Assembly: GCA_021777285.1 (NCBI GenBank)
Contig: JAJYDR010000003.1
Location: 23,187 to 87,186, forward strand
Direction of reading: 5' to 3'
DNA from: Actinomycetes bacterium
GTDB taxonomy: Bacteria; Actinomycetota; Acidimicrobiia; Acidimicrobiales; RAAP-2
DNA: 64,000 nucleotides
In this document: positions 8,718 to 17,066 of the stretch, one piece after another
Layout: the number at the start of each line of letters is the position of its first letter
Position numbering within the stretch: the stretch's first letter is position 1
Made by a program: the position numbers and the translations under genes
Notes under the pieces: model-generated
The model's input: only the letters and a program-made list of their open reading frames with translations
What the model was told of the DNA's origin: nothing
The model's database searches: none

Positions 8718-9278
8718 ATGAGCGAGTACGTCGATTGGCCGGTTGCGAGTGACCAACCGGTCGGGCTCGCCGTGCTGTTGCCGGGCCAGCACTATCCAGC
8801 GACGATGCCACTGCTCACCTTCGCGGGCAGAGTGGCAGCCCAGCGTGGCTGGCGAGTTCGTGCCGTCTCGTGGCAGGCGCCACAACTGGACATCCAGGAA
8901 GCCATTGCCTGGGTCGGGTCCGAACTGCAGCACGCGATCGGCGACTTCAACGGACGCGTGCTGGTGATCGCAAAATCGCTCGGCACGTGTAGCGCGGTTT
9001 ACGCGAGTCAGCTCGGCTTCGACGCCATCTGGCTGACCCCACTGCTGCACGTGCCCGATGTCGTTGCGGCGATGGCCCGCAACTCGGGTCGACAGCTGCT
9101 CGTCGGTGGCACCGAGGACCCCGCGTGGGACAGCGCAATCGCGCGGACGATCGGAGGAGACATTTTCCAGGTCGACGGCGCGGACCACGGCATGTTCGTC
9201 CCCGACGCGGTTCGCAGCGCCGAACTGCACGCCGACGTCGCTCGCGCGATCGACCAGTGGCTCCTAACCACGCCGTGA
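8718..9278 (+). CDS. Small alpha/beta-hydrolase-fold protein
   Basis: This is a 186-residue single-domain hydrolase. The nucleophile elbow is IAKSLGT at about residues 88-94 (Ser91), in the A/G-x-S-x-G form. The acid is probably in GGTEDPAWD near 142 and the base is His in DGADHGMFV near 163. It lacks a cap domain and any signal peptide, so it should be cytoplasmic. The ATG at 8718 has GGGGG eight bases upstream. The substrate is unknown. It lies 52 bases before the large c-di-GMP gene on the same strand, but a separate promoter element at 9319 suggests independent expression of that gene. Confidence 0.75.
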   Translation: MSEYVDWPVASDQPVGLAVLLPGQHYPATMPLLTFAGRVAAQRGWRVRAVSWQAPQLDIQEAIAWVGSELQHAIGDFNGRVLVIAKSLGTCSAVYASQLGFDAIWLTPLLHVPDVVAAMARNSGRQLLVGGTEDPAWDSAIARTIGGDIFQVDGADHGMFVPDAVRSAELHADVARAIDQWLLTTP

Positions 9279-9318
9279 CGAGTCGACGTCGCACCGCGAT
9301 GTCAAAAGACCCGGGGCG

Positions 9319-9324
9319 TAATCT
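9319..9324 (+). promoter_or_regulatory. -10 element TAATCT giving a leaderless GTG start
   Basis: TAATCT is followed by exactly six bases (AAGGCG) and then the GTG at 9331. That is the usual distance from a -10 hexamer to a transcription start, so the message would begin at the start codon itself. No good -35 is seen. Leaderless messages are common in actinobacteria. Confidence 0.45.
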
Positions 9325-9330
9325 AAGGCG

Positions 9331-12300
9331 GTGGACGGGCACGAGGCGACACGCCGCTGGTTGATCGCGGCTGGTATCGCGTGGGAAGTCGCCGTCATCG
9401 CAACCGACCTCGCGATGGAGAGCCATCACGTCACACTGATCTTGCTCACGGTTCCCGTCCTCGCGTTGTCGCCCTATGTGTCGCGCGCCACGACGGTCGT
9501 GGGCTCGTTCGTCGCGTTTCTCGCCGCCCTCGTGCTCAGCATCCACGACCGCACCGTCAACACCGAGCGTCAATGGACGTCGCTCGTCGTGGTGGTGCTC
9601 GTGTGCTCCTTCGCCGTGTGGATCGCGACGCTGACTCGGCGGCTTGGCAATCAGGTCGTAGCGGCCTCAGAGGAAGCGAATCACGACAGCCTCACTGGAC
9701 TTCGCAATCGCCGCGGTATTAGTACCGGGACGCTGGATGGCCTCGAGGGGGGCCGGCCCCTCGCCGTGATTTTGGTGGATCTGGATCACTTCAAGCAGGT
9801 GAACGACACCTACGGGCACGACGTGGGTGATCAGGTGCTGATTGAGGTGGCGCACCGACTGCGCGGCGCCGTGCGCGACCAAGACGTGGTCTCGCGCTAC
9901 GGGGGCGAGGAGTTCGTCGTGCTCTCGCGAAGCGGGGACGACGCACCAACGATCGCCGAGCGAATCCTGCACGACCTGCGAAGCCAGCCCGTCGACACCC
10001 CGAGCGTGGCCCTCACCGTCACCGCGTCGGCAGGCGTTGCGAGCGTCGACGACGAGGGTGGGGTCGAGTTCGCCCTGCTGCGCGCCGACGAAGCGCTCTA
10101 CGCGGCGAAGCGGGCTGGGCGAGATCAAGTGGTGGTGTGGAGCGCCTCGGCGTCACAGTGGTGGAATGCTCCGCGCGACGAGCACGTGCGACGGGCACCC
10201 CGAAACGGGTTGACATCGCCTGCGCCCACCCCGTTGATCGGCAGTGGCGCCCTGCTCGAGCACGTTCACTACCTCATCGGAACGGGGTCGATGGCCTGGA
10301 TTGACACGGACGTGAGTGGGCGCATTGTGGGTGCGTCGACGTCGGTGGACACGATCCTCGGCGTGACGCCCGACGAGATTGAGGGCACGATGTCCTGGGA
10401 CCTGTTCGACGAGCGTGACCGAACCGTGGCCCGCTCCAGGCGACAGGCCATCTTGCGCGGCGAGGTCGTGGGCGAGCGACCATTGCGGGTGCAGCACGCA
10501 ACGAGGGGCAGCCGCTGGGTCATCGTCGGAGCGACGCGGCGCGTGAGCGCCGGTGAGGTAGTCGGTGCGGTGATGAGCCTGCGCGAGTTCCACGCCGAGA
10601 CGGTGCAACGTCACGCTCTCGCCGCCCTCCTGGAGGCGGGCAAGCTCTTCGCGACCGCTGAATCAGAGTCGACCCTCGTGCAGCAACTCTGCGACGCCTT
10701 GGTCAACCACGGCGAATACGTCTTCGCGTGGTACGGACGACGGCGCGAGGACTTCACGGTCGAGAAGGTCGCGATGAGTCGCGAGCACCGCGAATACCTC
10801 AACTCGGTCTCCCTGCGCTACGACGACAGCGCCGTCGGAAGAGGTCCGACGGGGCGCGCCCTCGCGACGGAGGTGATCCAGACGATCGACGACCTTCAGA
10901 GCGAGGCGTCGTTCCTGCCGTGGCAACAGGCGGCGCTGCTGCACGGCTTCCGATCGTCGATCGCAATCCCGGTCTTCGCATCCTCGCAGCTCGACGGTGT
11001 CATCACCATCTACGCCGGTGAGAGCGAAGCGTTCCCTCGGGTCGCTCAAGAGACGCTGACGCAGATCGCGATCCTGGTCGGTTCGAGTCTGGAGCGCATC
11101 CGCACGAGGCAGCGCATGGCCGAGAGTTCGTCCCAAGAGGCCATTCTCTCGCGCGCCATCGATCAGACCAGCGACTCGGTGCTCATCACCGATGTTCATG
11201 GTCAGATCATCTTCGTCAACGACGCGCTGCTGGAGAACTCGGGATTCGAGCGCGATGAGGTGATCGGACACAACCCTCGCATCTTCCAGAGCGGTTTGAC
11301 ACCGCCCGACGTGTACACGCAGATGTGGGATCGACTGTTGCGCCGCGAAACGTGGCGCGGCCAGGTCGTCAATCGCCGCAAGGACGGACGGCTGATCTTC
11401 GAGCAGACCACTATCTCTCCACTCGTCGAAGGGGATCGCATCGTCGGCTACGTCGGCGTGCGCAAGGACATGACCGGACTGTTTGCCCTCGAGGAGCGCT
11501 TGGGTGACGTCGTCAACGAGCGCCAGGCGCTGACCCTCGCGTTCTCCGAACCGCTGGCGGCCACGGATTTTGCGGAGGCGGCGAGGGACTTCTGCGTGCG
11601 CTTGCTCTCGCTGCCGGCGGTCAAGTCCGCGCGTATCGCGGTATTGGGAACGAGCCATTCGCTGCTTCCCGAGGTGGTCGACTTCCACGGGGTGCTGCAC
11701 CTCGGTGGCGAGCCCATCGAACTCGATCCAGACGTGGTCGCACGATTGGAGTCGGGACCGCTGCTGCTGGTATCGGCGACTGAGGAACACATCGGCGAGC
11801 GAGTGCTGGCCCCTTCGCTGCTGACGGCACTCGGGGAGGAGACCTACAAGCGCGCCGCGCTTGTAGGTCTCTCGTGGGGCGCAGTTCCCCGTGCGCTTGT
11901 CGTGATGGGCGTCAGCAATGACGCCGATCTGGTCCAAATGGACGACATCATGTTCCGCGAGATCGGCTTGATCGCGACGCAGTCGCTCGCCGAGCTGGCT
12001 TTGCGCTACGCGGACTCCTACGCCGGCCGCCAACAGATGGCCGAGCTCATCGCGGACAAGTCCTTCGACACGCGGTTCCAGCCGATCGTGGACTTTCGCT
12101 CCGGCACGACGCTGGGATTCGAGGCACTGACCAGGTTCCAAGACGGTCGGACGCCGGATCAGGTCTTCGACGAGTCCGGCCGGTTGGGCTATCGCGGCGA
12201 ACTCGAGCGTGCGTGCGCCCAGTCCGCGCTCGACCAGGCGACGCTCCTGCCGCCCGATGCGTTCGTGACGCTCAACTTCCTTCCCAGTGTGCTCAGCGAA

Positions 12301-12729
12301 ACGGCCACGCGGCACCTCATCAACGAGTCCGCTCGTCCGGTCATCGTCGAGGTCACCGAGTACGCGGCCGTCGACGACTACTCCCAATTGCTCGACGCCA
12401 TCGCGACCCTGCCCAACGCGAGGCTGGCGGTCGACGATGCTGGCGCCGGGCATTCGAGCCTACGCCACGTGATGGAACTCAATCCCGACATCGTCAAGAT
12501 CGACATCTCACTCATCAGCAACATCGACGCGCGGCCCGACAAACAGGCGCTCGTCGCGTCCCTGGTCCACTTCGGATCCCTGACCGGGACGATCCTGGTC
12601 TTTGAGGGCGTCGAGCGGGCCGAGGAGTTCGAGACACTGAGCGACCTCGCCCGGGAATGGCCCGAGGCGATCGTGTGGGGACAGGGCTACTGGTGGTCCC
12701 GCCCGGCTCCCGTGTCGACGTTCCGCTAG
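9331..12729 (+). CDS. Membrane-anchored GGDEF-PAS-GAF-PAS-EAL cyclic-di-GMP protein
   Basis: This 1132-residue protein has three or four N-terminal membrane helices (about 10-100). A GGDEF diguanylate cyclase domain (about 112-268) keeps DSLTGLRNRRG, LVDLDHFKQVNDTYG and an intact RYGGEEF site at about 188. It is followed by a PAS domain (about 315-420), a GAF domain (about 426-595), a second PAS domain (about 606-715), a further GAF-like stretch (about 720-900) and a C-terminal EAL domain (about 902-1132). The EAL domain has FEAL, VTLNF, VEVTE, VDDAGAG, VKIDIS, FEGVE and GQGYWWSRP, so metal and substrate ligands appear present. Both synthesis and hydrolysis of c-di-GMP look possible. The two catalytic domains usually sit side by side; here about 630 residues of sensor separate them. 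A 33-nt palindrome lies inside the gene at 11839. Confidence 0.92.
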   Translation: MDGHEATRRWLIAAGIAWEVAVIATDLAMESHHVTLILLTVPVLALSPYVSRATTVVGSFVAFLAALVLSIHDRTVNTERQWTSLVVVVLVCSFAVWIATLTRRLGNQVVAASEEANHDSLTGLRNRRGISTGTLDGLEGGRPLAVILVDLDHFKQVNDTYGHDVGDQVLIEVAHRLRGAVRDQDVVSRYGGEEFVVLSRSGDDAPTIAERILHDLRSQPVDTPSVALTVTASAGVASVDDEGGVEFALLRADEALYAAKRAGRDQVVVWSASASQWWNAPRDEHVRRAPRNGLTSPAPTPLIGSGALLEHVHYLIGTGSMAWIDTDVSGRIVGASTSVDTILGVTPDEIEGTMSWDLFDERDRTVARSRRQAILRGEVVGERPLRVQHATRGSRWVIVGATRRVSAGEVVGAVMSLREFHAETVQRHALAALLEAGKLFATAESESTLVQQLCDALVNHGEYVFAWYGRRREDFTVEKVAMSREHREYLNSVSLRYDDSAVGRGPTGRALATEVIQTIDDLQSEASFLPWQQAALLHGFRSSIAIPVFASSQLDGVITIYAGESEAFPRVAQETLTQIAILVGSSLERIRTRQRMAESSSQEAILSRAIDQTSDSVLITDVHGQIIFVNDALLENSGFERDEVIGHNPRIFQSGLTPPDVYTQMWDRLLRRETWRGQVVNRRKDGRLIFEQTTISPLVEGDRIVGYVGVRKDMTGLFALEERLGDVVNERQALTLAFSEPLAATDFAEAARDFCVRLLSLPAVKSARIAVLGTSHSLLPEVVDFHGVLHLGGEPIELDPDVVARLESGPLLLVSATEEHIGERVLAPSLLTALGEETYKRAALVGLSWGAVPRALVVMGVSNDADLVQMDDIMFREIGLIATQSLAELALRYADSYAGRQQMAELIADKSFDTRFQPIVDFRSGTTLGFEALTRFQDGRTPDQVFDESGRLGYRGELERACAQSALDQATLLPPDAFVTLNFLPSVLSETATRHLINESARPVIVEVTEYAAVDDYSQLLDAIATLPNARLAVDDAGAGHSSLRHVMELNPDIVKIDISLISNIDARPDKQALVASLVHFGSLTGTILVFEGVERAEEFETLSDLAREWPEAIVWGQGYWWSRPAPVSTFR
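11839..11871. repeat. 33-nt perfect hyphenated palindrome inside a coding sequence
   Basis: Two perfectly complementary 16-base arms (GAGACCTACAAGCGCG and CGCGCTTGTAGGTCTC) flank one central C. The element lies at codons 837-847 of the GGDEF...EAL gene, in the linker before the EAL domain, and encodes part of ETYKRAALVGL. As DNA it could form a cruciform; as RNA it would make a stem of about 14-15 pairs with a tiny loop, strong enough to slow translation or attract an RNase. It may also be a protein-binding site. Confidence 0.8.
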
Positions 12730-12736
12730 GGCGAAC

Positions 12737-14089
12737 CTAGTCCTCGGGCGCTGTCGATGCGGATTCGGTGAGCACGCCAATTCGCGCGGGCCGCCCGTCA
12801 AACTCCGTGACGATCGACCTCGCGCGCACTCCGATCCGTCGCCCCGTGTCGTCCAGTGTCTCGAAGGTGAAGTCGATGTTCCCCTCGTCGTTGGTGCGCG
12901 TCTTTTCGATCAGTGCGTCGAGGCGATCGCGGAACTCTGTTGGCACACTGAGCCGCGACTCGCGGCCGATCAGCTCCTTCGCCGAGGAGAAGCCCAGCAG
13001 TTTGGCCGAGCGGTCGTTCAGGAAACTGAACCGGCTGTCCTGGATCACGTAGATGCCGAGGTGGAGCTGGTCCAGGGCGTGATTGAGGTTTCGCTCGAAC
13101 CGGGTGGCGACTTCCCTTGAGCGCAACTCCTGTCGGCGCGAGGAGAAGTTCTCGAGCGCGTAAGAGATGTCCGAGGAGACCTCGCTGAGCAGTCGGTCGA
13201 TCTCCTCGCTGAAATGCAACTCGCTGCGCGAGTACGCGGTCAGGACGGCCACGGTCGACCCGTCGCGTTTGAGGGGGAGTGATTCGCTGGACGCCCAGTG
13301 GTGCTTGATCACCAGCTGGCCGATGGCGTCGTCCGCCAGTGTCGTGGACGCGCGGCGCCAGACAATGCGGCCCTCGTTCAACGAGATCAACGCCAAGTCG
13401 TAGGAGGCCGCTGGGTTCCGCTCGAGGATCTCCTGGCGCGCGGCGAGGAACTCCTCGACCCCCACCCCGGCCCAGGCCACGGGTACGAGCTCGCGTCCGT
13501 TGTCGAACTGGCCGATCCACGCGGCGTCGGCGTGACCGGAGTCCACCATCGCCTGGCACACGCGGTGGAAGAGCTCCGATTCGTCGTGGCTGTTCACCGT
13601 CGCGTGATTGCAAGCGCTGAGCGTCTTGTACAGCTTGACGAGCTCCTCGTTGGACACCTCGATCGCCTTGCGATCGCCGACATCGAAGATGACGCCCCGA
13701 ATCGTGAGGCCAGAGCCCGTCTCGTCGCGGGCTACGACGCGACCGCGGACGCAGAGCCAGTGAATGCTCTGGTCCGGCCAGAGAACACGGAAGTCGAACT
13801 CGTATGAGTCAGGCCCCCCGGGCGCGAGTGACTCATCAATGACCCGGTTGGCGAGAGGGCGGTCCTCGTCAATGGTTGCGTCTAGGAAGGTTTCAGCGTG
13901 CCAAGGGTTCTGCCAGTCCAGTCCGTAGAGCGCGTCGTGATTCGCGGATCGCTGCATCAGGTTTTCGCGGACGTTGTACTCCCAAACGGCCACACCGCTC
14001 ATCTCGGTCGTTACTCGAAGCAACTCATCGGAAGCGAGCAACTCATAAGGGAGGGGGGCCCGTCTAGAACGCTCGTCGTCGCTCGACAT
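12737..14089 (-). CDS. PAS-GAF-PAS sensory protein without output domain
   Basis: This 450-residue soluble protein has an N-terminal PAS domain of the PAS_3 type (about 20-145; AVWEYNVRENLMQRS...IHWLCVRGRVVARDE). A GAF domain follows (about 165-325), then a short coiled-coil-like helix and a second PAS domain (about 338-445). There is no kinase, GGDEF, EAL, HTH or phosphatase module. It may therefore pass a signal by protein contact, for example to the convergent GGDEF...EAL protein whose stop is seven bases away. The ATG at 14089 was chosen because GGAGG ends nine bases before it; a TTG nine bases earlier would abut the ribosome-binding site. It is driven by a strong promoter at 14139-14166. 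Confidence 0.8.
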   Translation of the reverse strand: MSSDDERSRRAPLPYELLASDELLRVTTEMSGVAVWEYNVRENLMQRSANHDALYGLDWQNPWHAETFLDATIDEDRPLANRVIDESLAPGGPDSYEFDFRVLWPDQSIHWLCVRGRVVARDETGSGLTIRGVIFDVGDRKAIEVSNEELVKLYKTLSACNHATVNSHDESELFHRVCQAMVDSGHADAAWIGQFDNGRELVPVAWAGVGVEEFLAARQEILERNPAASYDLALISLNEGRIVWRRASTTLADDAIGQLVIKHHWASSESLPLKRDGSTVAVLTAYSRSELHFSEEIDRLLSEVSSDISYALENFSSRRQELRSREVATRFERNLNHALDQLHLGIYVIQDSRFSFLNDRSAKLLGFSSAKELIGRESRLSVPTEFRDRLDALIEKTRTNDEGNIDFTFETLDDTGRRIGVRARSIVTEFDGRPARIGVLTESASTAPED

Positions 14090-14138
14090 ACGAAGCAACC
14101 TCCATTGCGATGAGCCGCAATTGCCCTGTGGTGCACCG

Positions 14139-14166
14139 ATCCTAACGTCGCACCCCGGAATGTCAA
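14139..14166 (-). promoter_or_regulatory. Sigma-70-like promoter for the PAS-GAF-PAS gene
   Basis: On the minus strand a consensus TTGACA (14166-14161) is followed by a 16-base spacer and TAGGAT (14144-14139). Transcription would begin near 14131, giving a leader of about 40 bases that contains the GGAGG site for the ATG at 14089. This is the clearest housekeeping-type promoter in the window. Confidence 0.7.
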
Positions 14167-14579
14167 TCGCGGGTTTCGTTCCACCACTCCCTCCGGGCCC
14201 CGTCTCCTCTTCTGACTAGGGAGACGTAGAAATGCGATTTGATTGCGAGCGGCATTCAGTGGCGCCGGGTGGCCGCGGAGTGGTCTTCGGGCCGATTCGA
14301 CTGTGCACCGGCGCAGCTCGTGCGTATAGCCCTCGTCCCGTCTGACGGGTGGGCACGCGAAGACTCGAGAGTCGCGCGGCTCGACGAAGCGCGATCACCA
14401 CGAACTGCTCGATGGCGTAGAGACCGATCGACCCTCACCTGCTGTCGCGACGGCCGCGATCGAGACCGAGTTTGATCGGCGCGACCAGTTCCCTGGTACT
14501 CCCCTGCGCCCAGCGTCGCGATGGCCGGGGTCGCGAGGGCATGGAACTTCGTTGCGGAACCGGACGAAAGTCCGGTCGG
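14167..14579. other. Intergenic region, no gene recognised
   Basis: About 410 bases lie between the promoter of the PAS-GAF-PAS gene and the 3' end of tRNA-Leu. Frames on both strands have shadow-like Arg/Ser composition with no motif. I see no hairpin followed by a T tract. Confidence 0.4.
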
Positions 14580-14666
14580 TGGTGGGCGAGGGGGGACTTG
14601 AACCCCCACATCCTTTCGAATACAGGCACCTGAAGCCTGCGCGTCTGCCTATTTCGCCACTCGCCC
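14580..14666 (-). tRNA. tRNA-Leu (anticodon CAG)
   Basis: On the minus strand the acceptor stem GGGCGAG pairs with CTCGCCC, followed by A and an encoded CCA. The anticodon arm CAGGC-TTCAGGT-GCCTG reads CAG (Leu, CUG codons). The long variable arm (TATTCGAAAGGATG region) is typical of a class II tRNA, and the T arm GGGGGTTCAAGTCCCCC is intact. Length is 87 nt including CCA. Confidence 0.95.
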
Positions 14667-14670
14667 TGGG

Positions 14671-14692
14671 ACTTGGTTACATTAGTCCAAGT
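14671..14692. repeat. Short inverted repeat between tRNA-Leu and fhaA
   Basis: Arms ACTTGG and CCAAGT are separated by ten A-T-rich bases (TTACATTAGT). It lies just upstream of tRNA-Leu on one strand and about 60 bases upstream of fhaA on the other, so it may overlap promoter elements for either. No regulator can be named. Confidence 0.35.
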
Positions 14693-14752
14693 TGGCTACC
14701 CCGGCGTCTACGACGTCGGTTTTGGGGCGCTGGCCAGTACCATTAGGTGGTT

Positions 14753-15400
14753 ATGGTGCTCAAGTCTGTGGAAAACCGTCTGGAGCGGCTCTTCGAGCGG
14801 ACTTTCGCGCGTCCGTTCAAGAGTGGGCTGCAGCCAATCGAGATCGGTGCGCGGATCATCCGCGAGGTGGACCTGACGCGCCAACTGACGAACCAGGGAC
14901 CGATCTCGCCGAACGAGATTCACGTCTGGTTGAGCCCCGCCGACGCGAATCGGTTCGACGGATTCCAAAAGGCGTTGATCAGTGAGCTCGAGGAGACGGT
15001 CCGCCAGCACGCGATCAACGAGGGGTACAACTTCGTCGGACCGGTCGCGGTCGAGATATTCGTCGACGACGATCTTCGAACCGGCGACCTCGCGGTCAAG
15101 ACCGATTTCCTCGGCGGCGATGCGCACCCGCGGCTCATCGCTGACGACGGACGCACCTTCACGATCGGCGACCGACCAGTCGTGATTGGGCGTAGCCCCG
15201 ACGTGGACGTCGTCATCAATGACTCGAACGTCTCGCGTCGCCACGCGGAGGTCTGGCGAACGGCTGAAGGGGTCGCCATCAGGGATTTGCAGTCAACGAA
15301 CGGGACCTACGTGAACGGACATCGTGTCACCGCGGTCTCGCTCTCGCCCCGTGACGACGTGACCGTCGGGGCGCTGCACCTACGGATTGAGTTGGCTTGA
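14753..15400 (+). CDS. fhaA: FHA-domain protein FhaA with N-terminal DUF3662
   Basis: This 215-residue protein begins with the DUF3662 (FhaA N-terminal) domain: LKSVENRLERLFERTF, then PFKSGLQPIEIGARIIREVD, residues 1-110. A C-terminal FHA domain (about 145-205) carries the phosphothreonine-binding signature GRSPDVDVVI, SNVSRRHAEV and LQSTNGTYVNG. In mycobacteria FhaA is a substrate and reader of PknB and links it to peptidoglycan precursor export through MviN; that role is carried over by family. The linker between domains is shorter than in the mycobacterial protein. The ATG at 14753 follows AGGTGG closely; GTG 14756 is an alternative. It is first in the fhaA-fhaB-pstP-pbpA-pknB cluster. Confidence 0.9.
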   Translation: MVLKSVENRLERLFERTFARPFKSGLQPIEIGARIIREVDLTRQLTNQGPISPNEIHVWLSPADANRFDGFQKALISELEETVRQHAINEGYNFVGPVAVEIFVDDDLRTGDLAVKTDFLGGDAHPRLIADDGRTFTIGDRPVVIGRSPDVDVVINDSNVSRRHAEVWRTAEGVAIRDLQSTNGTYVNGHRVTAVSLSPRDDVTVGALHLRIELA

Positions 15401-15852
15401 GTCTTCTCGCCGCGTCGTCGAACTACGCCGCGGTGATCCGGCCGCTGCAAGTCCTGGTCATGGTCGTGGCCCTGCTCTTCTTCGCGCGCGTCCTGCGCGT
15501 GGCGATGGTCGAGTCCCGGCCAGCCGACCAGGAGTCGGGCCGGTCCCGGCGCAAGCGGTCGGTCCCACTGGCGTTGGAGTTCCTTGAGCCCGACGACATG
15601 GCGGGCGGACGGATCGACGTGGACCTGGCGGTCGTGATCGGTCGCGGCGCCGACTGCGACGTCTCACTGTCGGACACCTTCCTCTCGACGCGCCACGCCC
15701 GTGTGGCGAACGATGCGGGTGACCTGTCGATCGAGGACCTGGGCTCGACGAACGGGACCTACGTGAACCAAGAGCTCATTCGCGGGCGGGTACTGCTCAA
15801 GCGGGGCGACGTGATCCAGGTCGGAGGCGTCCTCTTGGAGGTGGTTCGTTGA
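15397..15852 (+). CDS. fhaB: Membrane-tethered FHA-domain protein FhaB
   Basis: This 151-residue protein has one N-terminal transmembrane helix (about 8-33, IRPLQVLVMVVALLFFARVL). A basic linker precedes an FHA domain (about 60-145) with VIGRGADCDVSLSDTFLSTR and LGSTNGTYVNQ. It corresponds to FhaB/FipA, which docks phosphorylated partners such as FtsZ or FtsQ at the division site under PknA/PknB control. The TTG start at 15397 overlaps the fhaA stop (TTGA), indicating translational coupling. Confidence 0.9.
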   Translation: MSLLAASSNYAAVIRPLQVLVMVVALLFFARVLRVAMVESRPADQESGRSRRKRSVPLALEFLEPDDMAGGRIDVDLAVVIGRGADCDVSLSDTFLSTRHARVANDAGDLSIEDLGSTNGTYVNQELIRGRVLLKRGDVIQVGGVLLEVVR

Positions 15853-17063
15853 CGCGGTGGCGCTTCGCGGCCGCGACGGATACCGGTCTCGTGCGCGACG
15901 CGAATGAGGACGCCTGGTCGGTCGACCGCACCCTGGCCATCGTCGCCGACGGCATGGGCGGCCACGCCGCGGGGGAGGTGGCGTCGTCACTCGCCGTCGA
16001 GGTGATCACCCGCGAGTTCCACGAGAATGAGACGGTGGACGGCCTCTACGCCGCGGTCGAGGCGGCGAACCAGTCGGTGCTCGCCGACGCCGTCGCCAAC
16101 CCCGAGCGCTTCGGCATGGGCACCACGGTCATCGCCATCGCGCTGACCGAGGACGCGACGGGCGTCGTCTCGCCGACCCTCGTCAACGTGGGCGACTCGC
16201 GGGTCTACCAACTCCGTGACGGGGCGCTGCGCCAGCTGAGCGACGACCACAGCGTGGCCGAAGAGTGGGTCCGGATGGGTCGGCTCACCCCCGAAGAGGC
16301 GGCGGTCCACCCGCGGCGCCACCAGCTGACCCGGGTGCTCGGCATGGACGAGTCGGTCGAGATCGACATGGTCTCGGTGGTGGCCCAGCCGGGCGACCGG
16401 CTCCTGCTGTGCAGTGACGGCCTGTCCAACGAGCTCACCCCGGAGCAGCTCGTGCAGCTGGCGAGCCCGCCGATGCCCCTTGAGGACTCGGTGGAGAAAC
16501 TGGTCGCCGCGGCCAAGGACGCCGGCGGACGCGACAACATCACGGTCGTCCTGGTCGAGTTCGACGAGGTCGTGGCGACGATGACCCCGGTGAAGAAGAC
16601 GATCTCGACCGCCCCGGCGGCCGTTGCGCCGCCGCGGTCCACGCGTCGGCGCTCGTCGTGGCTCACGTGGCGCGTCGCCCTCGCGTCACTGGTGTTGGTC
16701 GGTGTGGCGGCCGGTTTCGTCGCCATCATGCACTGGTACGCGTATTCGACGTACTACCTCGCCGACGACTCGGGCTACATCGCGATCTACCAGGGACAGC
16801 CGAACGGGGTCCTGTGGTTCTCGTCGCGTAAGGTCCTGGATACGTCGTATCCTTCCGCTCACCTCCTGCCCGCGGCCCAGCGGCAGTTGGCCGCGACCAT
16901 CAGCGAACCGTCGCTCACCTCGGCGCTGAGCTACGCGGCGTACCTCAACCGGGCCTGGCACCTCTCGCGCAGCATCTCGACCCCGACGACAACCACTTCG
17001 ACATCCACCTCGACGACGACCACGACGGTTCCGGCGACCACCACGACTAAGGCGAAGGGGTAG
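15849..17063 (+). CDS. pstP: PP2C-type Ser/Thr phosphatase PstP
   Basis: This 404-residue membrane phosphatase has a catalytic PP2C domain at residues 1-240 with the metal-binding motifs RDANEDAW, VADGMGGHAAGE, VGDSRVYQLRDG, LLLCSDGLSNEL and DNITVVLVEFD. One transmembrane helix follows (about 277-298), then an extracellular domain of about 75 residues and a Thr-rich tail (TPTTTTSTST...). It reverses phosphorylation by PknB and on FHA partners. The TTG start at 15849 overlaps the fhaB stop (TTGA). Unlike the common actinobacterial order, the next gene is the transpeptidase rather than rodA. Confidence 0.92.
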   Translation: MTRWRFAAATDTGLVRDANEDAWSVDRTLAIVADGMGGHAAGEVASSLAVEVITREFHENETVDGLYAAVEAANQSVLADAVANPERFGMGTTVIAIALTEDATGVVSPTLVNVGDSRVYQLRDGALRQLSDDHSVAEEWVRMGRLTPEEAAVHPRRHQLTRVLGMDESVEIDMVSVVAQPGDRLLLCSDGLSNELTPEQLVQLASPPMPLEDSVEKLVAAAKDAGGRDNITVVLVEFDEVVATMTPVKKTISTAPAAVAPPRSTRRRSSWLTWRVALASLVLVGVAAGFVAIMHWYAYSTYYLADDSGYIAIYQGQPNGVLWFSSRKVLDTSYPSAHLLPAAQRQLAATISEPSLTSALSYAAYLNRAWHLSRSISTPTTTTSTSTSTTTTTVPATTTTKAKG

Positions 17064-17066
17064 GCC

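Noticed and set aside
16980..17060. Repeated ACG/ACC triplets at the end of pstP as a possible tandem repeat or CRISPR-like array
   Set aside because: They encode a Thr-rich linker in frame; the repeat units are single codons and there are no spacers.
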